Positions 17,061 to 23,989 of a DNA stretch of 64,000 bases are shown piece after piece. The notes under the pieces were generated by a model that worked only from the letters and a program-made list of their open reading frames with translations, was not told the DNA's origin and did no database searches. The translations under genes and the position numbers were made by a program. The DNA is from Shimia abyssi (GTDB lineage Bacteria > Pseudomonadota > Alphaproteobacteria > Rhodobacterales > Rhodobacteraceae), in contig NZ_PYGJ01000003.1 in NCBI RefSeq assembly GCF_003014475.1, positions 328,278-392,277 of the forward strand, in the 5' to 3' direction. Every line of letters starts with the position of its first letter. The first letter of the stretch is position 1.

Positions 17061-17073
17061 TATAGTAACTATA
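17061..17073. promoter_or_regulatory. HxlR-type operator palindrome
   Basis: TATAGT-a-ACTATA, a perfect six-base inverted repeat extended by A/T pairs, in the 38-base gap between the divergent HxlR-like and glyoxalase-like genes. ACTATA/TATAGT half-sites are typical for HxlR-family repressors such as YodB. Confidence 0.65.
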
Positions 17074-17094
17074 TTTTTGAAAAGGAAAAGCGTG

Positions 17095-17472
17095 ATGTCT
17101 GTCGTTTCACTGGAAAATACGATCACTTTAGCCATTTCTGTTAAGGATCGGCACGCAAGTGCGAATTGGTACAGTGAAATGTTGGGGTTTGAGGTGCTGC
17201 ACCACTTTGATGAGGCGGGTTGGAGTGAAATGCTCACCAAGACAGCGGGCGTTACTTTGGGGCTGGGCGAGCAGGTCGAGCCGACACCGGGCAATTCGGT
17301 GCCTGTCTTTGGGATTGGTGACATCGCAACGGCGCGGCGCGATTTGGAGGCAGCTGGTGTCAAGTTTGACGGGGAAACAGAAACCGTAGAAGGCATGGTC
17401 AGTACCGCGACGTTTTTTGATCCTGACGGGAACGCCATGATGCTGGCGCAGGATTTGTCGGGGGGCACCTGA
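17095..17472 (+). CDS. VOC/glyoxalase-family protein
   Basis: 125 residues from ATG 17095, with AAGGAAAAG ten bases upstream. A single VOC domain: ITLAISVKDRHASANWYSEMLGFEV at the N-terminus and TATFFDPDGNAMMLAQDLS at the C-terminus. The expected metal-binding Glu/His are partly absent or replaced (position 1 is T/A rather than H), so it may be a ligand-binding or resistance-type member rather than a glyoxalase I. Its position opposite the HxlR-like repressor suggests induction by a reactive aldehyde or quinone, which is inference. Confidence 0.82.
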   Translation: MSVVSLENTITLAISVKDRHASANWYSEMLGFEVLHHFDEAGWSEMLTKTAGVTLGLGEQVEPTPGNSVPVFGIGDIATARRDLEAAGVKFDGETETVEGMVSTATFFDPDGNAMMLAQDLSGGT

Positions 17473-17541
17473 CCCAAACTTTCGGCGATCTGGAGCGAGC
17501 AGTTAAGGGCGCTCTGATCGCAATGCTGCGTTAGGCCACAA

Positions 17542-17575
17542 GAAAAACCGGTGCGTAGAGCGGCACCGGTTTTTC
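17542..17575. terminator. Bidirectional intrinsic terminator
   Basis: Perfect 13-base arms GAAAAACCGGTGC and GCACCGGTTTTTC with an 8-base loop. The A-run on one side and T-run on the other let it end both the glyoxalase-like transcript and the convergent small secreted protein/cytochrome transcript. Confidence 0.88.
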
Positions 17576-17591
17576 TAGAATATTTGAAACC

Positions 17592-17948
17592 CTAGTTACA
17601 GGGAAACGCCTCTTTCATGGTTTCCATTAGTGCCTCTGACGCATGCATCTCGCGGCGAGGGCTGAAATCCTGATGCACCCAACGCATGAAGGCCCAGCGA
17701 ACCTCGTCCGGGGTGTTTTGTTCTGGGGGACAAATCATGCTGCCAGCTCCGGCGTTTCCGGTGGCCTTGAGAGCTGCGACAAAACCGTTGATGTATTGTT
17801 CGCACTCTGTCTCGGCGGCTTCGCCCCAGCGGGCAGAATTATCGGCCTCCTGACAGGGCGACATCAGGTCCATCGCCTTGTAATTGTCTGCCTGAGCCGC
17901 GCCAGTAATTCCGGCTGTAGCGATGGCAGCGATGAGAACTGAACGCAT
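17592..17948 (-). CDS. Small secreted protein, Rap1a/Tai-like fold
   Basis: 118 residues with a Sec signal peptide (cleavage after AAQA near 20). Cysteines in SPCQEAD, ETECEQYINGFVAAL, SMICPPEQNTPDEVRWAFMRW and the terminal FPCN follow the spacing of the Rap1a/Tai immunity-protein family. In this family some members neutralise periplasmic effectors, but many are orphan periplasmic proteins. Here no effector gene is nearby; it lies 60 bases after the 12-haem cytochrome on the same strand, with a GC-rich hairpin (17975-17999) between, so a role with the cytochrome is possible. Confidence 0.7.
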   Translation of the reverse strand: MRSVLIAAIATAGITGAAQADNYKAMDLMSPCQEADNSARWGEAAETECEQYINGFVAALKATGNAGAGSMICPPEQNTPDEVRWAFMRWVHQDFSPRREMHASEALMETMKEAFPCN

Positions 17949-17974
17949 TGTTCTACTCCTCTGGTGAAAGGGTG

Positions 17975-17999
17975 CGGCCCGACCAGAAAGGCCGGGCCG
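17975..17999 (-). repeat. GC-rich hairpin between cytochrome and Rap1a-like gene
   Basis: Ten-base arms CGGCCCGACC and GGCCGGGCCG (one mismatch) around AGAAA, between two genes of one transcription unit. No T-run follows on the minus strand, so it more likely stabilises the upstream mRNA or sets the ratio of the two products than terminates fully. Confidence 0.55.
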
Positions 18000-18008
18000 G
18001 CGTGTGGC

Positions 18009-20363
18009 TTAATCGACGGCCTGTTCGGCAGCGTAGGCACGTAGAGCGGCGTCCATGACGGCTTTGTGCTTATCGTTGGTCACAAAGTCGTCCTTGTTCA
18101 CCTTGGCCCAGAGCTCTTCGTCAGCCATATTCTGGTGACAACCCATACACAGGCCGGTGCGTTCGATGCGCTCGCGCATTTCCTGCGGCAGCGGGCCGGT
18201 AAGATCCCAGTGGGAGCCAACCGAGACCAGCTGTTTGCCGTCCTCGGTCACGATCCGGCTGAGGTCATGATCAAGGCTTGGGATCGCCTGAGACTGAATT
18301 TTGGTCTGCTGAGGGATCAGCTGGCCGTCTTCAGTTTTCAGATCGATCGTAAAGCCTTTGTCGTAGCCTTGCAGGAAGCGACCACCGCTGATGCCGTACC
18401 CAAGTGCCTTAGGATTATCATGGCAGCTTTCGCAGGTGCGGGCCTCGCGACCAGCAGTGTGGGGCTGCACAGCAGCATGTTCGGTCCCTTTGGTCCCTCC
18501 GGCGTCCGGTGTCATCCAGGTTTCGTTCTGAACAATCGTGTTGCCGTCTTTGTCGATCACCGTGGTGATGACCTGGCAACCCGGCATGAGCGGCGAAACG
18601 CGACCCTCACCGTTGATGCCCAGTGTGGGCTCTTCCCAGCGCAGATAGCTGCGTGTTTCAGAGACCTTGCCGGGGCTTGTCAAACCGTTTGTCCCAAGTC
18701 CTGCATCCGCCGTAAGACCATCTTCGCCGCGCGAGTTGGCGTTGGTGATCCAGTCGACATCTGTCTTGCCTTCGGAATAGTCCACCGTCACGTGACAGCC
18801 ATAGCACTGTGGTGCCCAGTCAGCGTGGCAAGCATAACATTCCATGCTTTCCATGTGCTGGCTGACCGAAGCCATGGCGACCTTGGCATTGGGTGATTTC
18901 CATGTTCCGTCTGTCGCAATTTGCTTTAGAACAGGGACTTCGAAATCCAGTCCGCTGGCCGAGTGCATGATGACCTTGGTGCCCGATTTCACAACGTTGC
19001 CAAACGGGTTGCCGCGGGTGGTCAGCAGATAGCCGTCCTGTGCGTCGTATTCGTAGGCAAAATATTGTTCGTCGGTCAGATCTTCGGTCAGGCCCCGGGC
19101 CGTATTGTCCGCCAGTTCGGTTCCGAACTCTTCTCCATAACCAATAGGCAGATCCCAAGGGAATTTGGAGACGGTGCCGTGACAGTCTTCACACTCGATT
19201 TCCACCTGAGCCAGCGTGGTGCCGGGCAAGTTACCATCGCCATGCATGTCAATGGTTGTGTGACAGTCCTGACAGAGCAGGCCACCTTGGGGGTTCTCTG
19301 GGCGCGACTCGGTCGAGTGGTGCAGGTCTTCCTTGATGTAGAGGTAGTTCTTGGTGTGAAGTTTCGGCTGTTTGCCGCCCTTTTCATCGTAAGGAGAGCC
19401 ATACGGGAATTCCATGATGCCCTGATAGCTGACGCCAATCCGCTTGCCGCGGTTGTGGCAGCTGACGCAGGATTCAGTTGGAATACCGGAATACTCGATG
19501 TCACCATGTTTGACCTTGGATTTCCGGGTTGCCTGCAATTGATGTGTCAGCAGTTTTCCGGGTTGTTCCTTGGAAATGGTGGGGTCGCCGCCTTCGTAAA
19601 GACCTTCGTTCGAGTATGGCACGTGGCACGATGAACAGCCGGCGCCGCGATAGTCACCGCGTTTCTCACGACCGTTCACACCCACGTGGCAGCGCTGACA
19701 CTGCTGGCGTGAATAGGTGATACCGGCGAGATTGGGGTGTTCGGAAATCGCGTCCACATCCACTTCAGGTACCTGCTCCATGGAGTCAGGGATCTGATCT
19801 GGATGGGCTTCAGCATAGGCTGTCATGTATTCTTTGTACTTTTCGGTACCAACAGAAGGTGTTTTGCCGTCTTCGTCGACGAGGTCATAGTTGCCGTAAA
19901 CAGCGCGCCGTGTGTCAATGACACCCCAGCTCCACAGGTTGCCCTGTAGTTTGCCTGCCTCGGTGTTCATCAAAGAGAGCGTTAGTCTCTCGGCGTAGCC
20001 ATCGTGACACTGACCACAGGCCTTCTCGGCCACCGGAAGCGCGCCCGGATCGGGGTAGAACGTGTGGGGGCCACCGGCCTCGGTCAATTCGGGATGCGCT
20101 CCTGCGTGCGCCTCTTCTTTTGTCAATCCGGCGGCATTGCCGCCGTGACAGACCACGCAGCCGCCCGGATCACCGTAATCCGGGCCCATGCTGACGATGG
20201 TTTCCATCATCACCCCCTGGGTGAAGTCCTCGATCCCTTCGTGACAGGAAAGGCAACCCTTTTCCTGAGCGACGGCGGGGTCGACGGTTTCGGGCACGCC
20301 TTGGGCGTTGGCGATGCCGACAAGCCCAATCGTGACCAAAGTTGCGTACATTAAGTGTTTCAC
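18009..20363 (-). CDS. Periplasmic dodecahaem c-type cytochrome, function unknown
   Basis: 784 residues with a Sec signal (cleavage after ANA near 20). Twelve CxxCH haem sites begin at residues 37, 69, 116, 222, 243, 299, 364, 391, 509, 520, 644 and 739; no CxxCK, CX15CH or other odd haem motif is present. The only other cysteine is Cys596 in SPLMPGCQVIT. There is no transmembrane anchor apart from the signal. The paired CYACH/CYGCH at 509-524 and the following WEEP...PGCQ segment faintly recall octahaem tetrathionate-reductase relatives, but I would not name a substrate. Divergent from an FNR-type gene and haem-lyase genes; probably assembled by them and made under low oxygen. Confidence 0.88.
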   Translation of the reverse strand: MKHLMYATLVTIGLVGIANAQGVPETVDPAVAQEKGCLSCHEGIEDFTQGVMMETIVSMGPDYGDPGGCVVCHGGNAAGLTKEEAHAGAHPELTEAGGPHTFYPDPGALPVAEKACGQCHDGYAERLTLSLMNTEAGKLQGNLWSWGVIDTRRAVYGNYDLVDEDGKTPSVGTEKYKEYMTAYAEAHPDQIPDSMEQVPEVDVDAISEHPNLAGITYSRQQCQRCHVGVNGREKRGDYRGAGCSSCHVPYSNEGLYEGGDPTISKEQPGKLLTHQLQATRKSKVKHGDIEYSGIPTESCVSCHNRGKRIGVSYQGIMEFPYGSPYDEKGGKQPKLHTKNYLYIKEDLHHSTESRPENPQGGLLCQDCHTTIDMHGDGNLPGTTLAQVEIECEDCHGTVSKFPWDLPIGYGEEFGTELADNTARGLTEDLTDEQYFAYEYDAQDGYLLTTRGNPFGNVVKSGTKVIMHSASGLDFEVPVLKQIATDGTWKSPNAKVAMASVSQHMESMECYACHADWAPQCYGCHVTVDYSEGKTDVDWITNANSRGEDGLTADAGLGTNGLTSPGKVSETRSYLRWEEPTLGINGEGRVSPLMPGCQVITTVIDKDGNTIVQNETWMTPDAGGTKGTEHAAVQPHTAGREARTCESCHDNPKALGYGISGGRFLQGYDKGFTIDLKTEDGQLIPQQTKIQSQAIPSLDHDLSRIVTEDGKQLVSVGSHWDLTGPLPQEMRERIERTGLCMGCHQNMADEELWAKVNKDDFVTNDKHKAVMDAALRAYAAEQAVD

Positions 20364-20546
20364 TTGGAATCACTCCTCCGTTTTAACCGTCGTGGTTATG
20401 GAGGAATCTTAGCGAGGGGGGGTGGTCGGCTTCCCTGACAAAAGTCAGGTTTGATCACTTTGACCTCACGCATACCGGTGATTTGTAGGGGAATTCAGGC
20501 GCCGATGTGTCAGATGTTGTCCATCTGATCGAAACGATCGTTCATC

Positions 20547-20595
20547 ATGATTCAAATCAAAGATGTGTGCGCTTGACTGGAATATGCTGACTTCA
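20547..20595 (+). promoter_or_regulatory. FNR box and class II promoter of the regulator/haem-lyase operon
   Basis: ATGAT-TCAA-ATCAA at 20547-20560 matches TTGAT-N4-ATCAA in nine of ten positions. Its centre is 20553.5; -41.5 predicts a start at 20595, and TATGCT lies exactly where the -10 should be (20583-20588). This is the geometry of FNR-activated promoters and serves the plus-strand genes. The 401-base gap also must hold the promoter of the cytochrome gene, for which I see no convincing -10 at the matching distance on the minus strand. Confidence 0.65.
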
Positions 20596-20764
20596 TCGCG
20601 TTTCTGGAGAACGTAGCTTCACTCATACGCCAATTCGCCCAATTCGCCCGGGGCGATCTCAGGGCAGTTATGTCTTGGGCTCGGCATTGTGTGGCTAAGC
20701 TTTGTTCAGAAGAGCTTGAACCAAGGAGCTAATTCAAGGTGGCTCGATAGGGAGAGTACCGCTG

Positions 20765-21538
20765 ATGTATGATGTCGCCGGAGCCAAAAAGGCCGTGCCA
20801 GCACCAGACTCGGGTTTGTGCGACGGGTGTAGGCAGGGGGTGTGTGCGCTCAGTCATCTGCAAAAAGACTTGCCCGATCGCCGCTTTATCAACCTTGCAA
20901 AAGGTGGGCGGCTGGAAGCCACCGGCCCGTATGACTGTATGCAATTCTGGATTGTAACCAAGGGCACGGCGGCCAGTTGTACAACCTTTGCCGACGGGCG
21001 ACGCCAGATTGTGGGGATCGAATATACCGGTGATGTGGTGTGCGGGTTGATGTCAGCGCCCAGCACGCAACACTGGCTGGAGGCGCTGGAAGAATGTGAG
21101 GTCTGCCAATTTGACCTGACGCGACGTGCCAATGCCCTGCGCCATGATCCCGAGTTTCTGGCCGCTACGTTCGCCATTGTGCACCGTCGGCTGACTGTCT
21201 CGCAGGATCGCATTTCGATGCTGGGGCGGCTGGACAGCCAAGAACGGGTACTTCTTTTTCTGGCGGAACTGGTGCAGCGACACACAGCATTAGACCCGAT
21301 GGCACCTGTTACTGCACTGAGTATGTCACGCGAAGATATTGCTGATTATCTCGGCCTCAATGCCGAGACCGTGTCGCGCGTCCTGACCAGGATCAAGAAA
21401 TCGGGATTGGTGAAATTCCTGAACCGTACCGAATATGTCATGCCTGATTTTGAAGCCGTTCGCCGCCGTGTTCCCGTCGAAATTCCAATGCCGCATGGCG
21501 CCTGCAATGCGCGCATTCTGATGGAGGCCTTCAAATGA
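20765..21538 (+). CDS. FNR-type oxygen-sensing transcriptional regulator
   Basis: 257 residues from ATG 20765, GGAGAG about ten bases upstream. The N-terminus CDGCRQGVC (Cys19, Cys22, Cys27) and Cys114 in ALEECEVCQF align with the four [4Fe-4S] ligands of E. coli FNR (Cys20, 23, 29, 122); the last spacing is one residue shorter. A cyclic-nucleotide-like domain follows, then a helix-turn-helix LSMSREDIADYLGLNAETVSRVL whose E-T-V-S-R is the FNR recognition helix for TTGAT. Divergent from the 12-haem cytochrome and overlapping ccmF, so it probably controls this locus; it is likely not the global FnrL, judging by context. Confidence 0.9.
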   Translation: MYDVAGAKKAVPAPDSGLCDGCRQGVCALSHLQKDLPDRRFINLAKGGRLEATGPYDCMQFWIVTKGTAASCTTFADGRRQIVGIEYTGDVVCGLMSAPSTQHWLEALEECEVCQFDLTRRANALRHDPEFLAATFAIVHRRLTVSQDRISMLGRLDSQERVLLFLAELVQRHTALDPMAPVTALSMSREDIADYLGLNAETVSRVLTRIKKSGLVKFLNRTEYVMPDFEAVRRRVPVEIPMPHGACNARILMEAFK

Positions 21539-23514
21539 TCGTCGAACTTGGACATTTTGCGCTGTGCCTGGCGCTGGCGGCTGCGATTGTTCAGTCGGTT
21601 GTACCGCTGGTGGGGGCCTTGCGTGGCTCAGCGTCTGGAATGCGGGTGGCGGACACGGCGGCTCAAGTGCAGTTTCTGGGCGCGGCGGGGGCCTTTGCTG
21701 CGCTGACTTATGGCTTTGTTGTTTCAGACTTTTCCCTCAGGGTTGTGGCGCTGAATTCGCATTCGGCGAAGCCGATGCTTTACAAAGTGACGGGAGTTTG
21801 GGCCAACCACGAAGGCTCGATGCTGCTTTGGGTGGTGATGCTGGCGCTGTTTGGGGTGATGATCTCGGTCTTTGGCAAGATGATCCACACTCCGGTCCGT
21901 GCAATTGTGCTGGCCGTGCAAGCGATGATCGGGGTGGGCTTTTACCTGTTCATTTTGCTCACTTCGAACCCGTTTGACCGTTTGCCGATGCCACCTTTGG
22001 ACGGGCAGGGCATGAACCCTTTGTTGCAGGATCCCGGTGTCGCGTTTCACCCGCCGCTGCTTTATCTGGGCTATGTCGGTTTTTCGACAGCGTTTAGTTT
22101 TGCAGTAGCGGCGTTAATTACCGGCCGGATTGATCCAGCATGGGCGCGCTGGATGCGGCCTTGGGTGCTGATTGCGTGGTCGGGCCTGACCGCTGGCATC
22201 GCGCTGGGGTCTTGGTGGGCCTATTATGAGCTGGGCTGGGGTGGGTTCTGGTTCTGGGATCCAGTTGAAAATGCGTCCTTTATGCCGTGGTTAATTGGCA
22301 CGGCGCTGCTGCACTCGGCCATTGTTGTGGAAAAGCGGAACGCCTTGCTGACATGGACAATATTGCTCGCGATCCTGACGTTCTCACTCTCTTTGATTGG
22401 CACGTTCCTTGTACGTTCGGGTATCCTGACATCTGTACATGCCTTTGCGACCGATCCCGAGCGTGGTGCCTTTATCCTCTTGTTGCTGTTCCTTGCCATT
22501 GGCGGCGCTTTGACGTTGTTTGCATGGCGCGCAAACAAGATTGGCGAGGGTGGCGTTTTTGCGCTCTGGTCGCGAGAGACTGGTCTGTTGGTGAACAACC
22601 TTTTGCTAACTGCGGCCTGTGGTGTCGTGTTTGTCGGTACTCTTTATCCGCTTGCTCTGGAGATGGTAACAGGCGACAAGATCACCGTGGGCGCGCCCTA
22701 TTTCAACCAGACATTCCTGCCGATATTTGCCTTCACCATGCTGGCGGCATCTGTGGGCCCGTTCCTGAGCTGGAAACGGGCGCGCAAGGACGTCGTGTTG
22801 CGCCGATTGGTAGTGACATTGGCTGTCTCTGTATCGGGTACGCTTAGTATGAGTTTTGTTTGGCTGGGTTTTGATGCCGTCGGTCTGTTTGGCGTTTTTG
22901 TCGCCGTATTCCTTTTGGTGGCGACGCTACAGGATCTGGCCGGGCGCATTGGGTTGCCGGGTGTTCCGGCGTCGGTCGCGCTACGTCGGTTGATGGGGCT
23001 GCCACGGTCAGCATGGGGCCTGTATTTGGGGCACACTGGGGTGGCGATTGCGGCGGCGGGTGTCGTCGTTGTGTCGATCTGGAGTTCCGAAGTGATCCTG
23101 ACCGTGAAAAAGGGCGAACCGGTGCGGGTTGGCCCCTATGATTACACGCTCATGGATATCGAAAACACGACCGGGCCGAATTACCAGACCTCAATTGCAT
23201 CCGTGCACGTATCGAAAAAAGGAGAGGCGCTAACGGTCCTTTTTCCAGAGCGGCGCTGGTATCCGGTAGAGCAAAAACCCACGACAGAGGCTGGCATAGA
23301 AACCCGATGGCACGGCGACTTGTACGCGGTGCTGGGTGACCCGAACGGGCAGGGCGGATTTGTGGTTCGCTACTATTACAACCCTGGCGTGCCGTGGATG
23401 TGGTTGGGGGCGGTTTTGATGTCGCTTGCGGCACTGATCTCGCTGGCGGATCGCCGGTTGCGAATAGGGGCACCAGGCGGGCGCAAGCTGCCTATGCCTC
23501 AGCCTGCAGAATAA
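21535..23514 (+). CDS. ccmF: CcmF/NrfE-type haem lyase subunit
   Basis: 659 residues; ATG overlaps the regulator stop by four bases. Multi-pass inner-membrane protein that, with CcmH, attaches haem to apocytochrome c. The tryptophan-rich WWD domain is YELGWGGFWFWDPVENASF at about 231-249, followed by MPWL; conserved periplasmic histidines include the one in FHPPLLYLG near 172. Length is that of full CcmF. The set here is ccmF-ccmH-ccmI without ccmA-E or ccmG, as in nrfEFG and sirEFG loci, so this is likely a dedicated second copy for the neighbouring 12-haem cytochrome. Confidence 0.92.
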   Translation: MIVELGHFALCLALAAAIVQSVVPLVGALRGSASGMRVADTAAQVQFLGAAGAFAALTYGFVVSDFSLRVVALNSHSAKPMLYKVTGVWANHEGSMLLWVVMLALFGVMISVFGKMIHTPVRAIVLAVQAMIGVGFYLFILLTSNPFDRLPMPPLDGQGMNPLLQDPGVAFHPPLLYLGYVGFSTAFSFAVAALITGRIDPAWARWMRPWVLIAWSGLTAGIALGSWWAYYELGWGGFWFWDPVENASFMPWLIGTALLHSAIVVEKRNALLTWTILLAILTFSLSLIGTFLVRSGILTSVHAFATDPERGAFILLLLFLAIGGALTLFAWRANKIGEGGVFALWSRETGLLVNNLLLTAACGVVFVGTLYPLALEMVTGDKITVGAPYFNQTFLPIFAFTMLAASVGPFLSWKRARKDVVLRRLVVTLAVSVSGTLSMSFVWLGFDAVGLFGVFVAVFLLVATLQDLAGRIGLPGVPASVALRRLMGLPRSAWGLYLGHTGVAIAAAGVVVVSIWSSEVILTVKKGEPVRVGPYDYTLMDIENTTGPNYQTSIASVHVSKKGEALTVLFPERRWYPVEQKPTTEAGIETRWHGDLYAVLGDPNGQGGFVVRYYYNPGVPWMWLGAVLMSLAALISLADRRLRIGAPGGRKLPMPQPAE

Positions 23515-23524
23515 GGAGAGCGTT

Positions 23525-23989
23525 ATGCGATTGATCCTGAGCGCCATTTTTGCGTTATTGGTCGCGATGCCTGTCTGGGCGGTTGATGCAGATGAAATGT
23601 TTGCAGATCCCGCACTGGAAGAACGCGCACGCGAGGTCGGCCGACAGCTCCGTTGCCTGAAATGCCGCAATCAATCGATTTTTGACAGTAACGCCGGGAT
23701 CGCCAAGGACCTGAGGGTGGCCGTGCGAGACCGTATGGTTGCGGGCGACAGCGATCAGGAGATCCTCGAATATGTGAGGGTGCGCTTTGGCGACTATGTG
23801 CTGATGAAGCCACCAGTTGAGGGGCATACCTATCTGTTGTGGATGACCCCAGTGGTTCTGATGCTGCTCGCCGGTGTCGGGTTTGCCGGGTACATGCGTG
23901 GCCGCTCGAGCGCGTGTGCAGATCACACGCTGAGCGACACAGACCGCGCCGAGGCGCAACGCATTCTGAAAGAAGGAGGGGCTTCATGA
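23525..23989 (+). CDS. ccmH: CcmH/NrfF-type thiol reductase subunit
   Basis: 154 residues. Signal peptide (cleavage near AVWA-V, residue 20), then the family motif RCLKCRNQSIFDSNAGIA with redox cysteines Cys44 and Cys47, and a transmembrane helix near residues 100-120. It keeps apocytochrome cysteines reduced for haem ligation. It starts ten bases after ccmF, with AAGGAG upstream, and its stop overlaps ccmI. No CcmG-type thioredoxin gene lies between, so reduction must come from the main ccm system or another thioredoxin. Confidence 0.92.
   Translation: MRLILSAIFALLVAMPVWAVDADEMFADPALEERAREVGRQLRCLKCRNQSIFDSNAGIAKDLRVAVRDRMVAGDSDQEILEYVRVRFGDYVLMKPPVEGHTYLLWMTPVVLMLLAGVGFAGYMRGRSSACADHTLSDTDRAEAQRILKEGGAS

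Noticed and set aside
17592..17948. T6SS immunity gene
   Set aside because: Only fold-level similarity to Rap1a/Tai; no effector or secretion genes in the window.
18066..18896. Long plus-strand open frames opposite the dodecahaem cytochrome
   Set aside because: They lie entirely opposite the cytochrome, have no ribosome site or family pattern, and the CxxCH series on the minus strand leaves no doubt which strand codes.
18009..20363. Nitrite reductase NrfA or sulfite reductase MccA/SirA
   Set aside because: It has twelve canonical CxxCH sites and lacks the CxxCK and CX15CH signatures of those enzymes.
20446..20463. A second FNR-like site (TTTGATCACTTTGACC)
   Set aside because: Its halves are in direct rather than inverted orientation, so it does not match TTGAT-N4-ATCAA.
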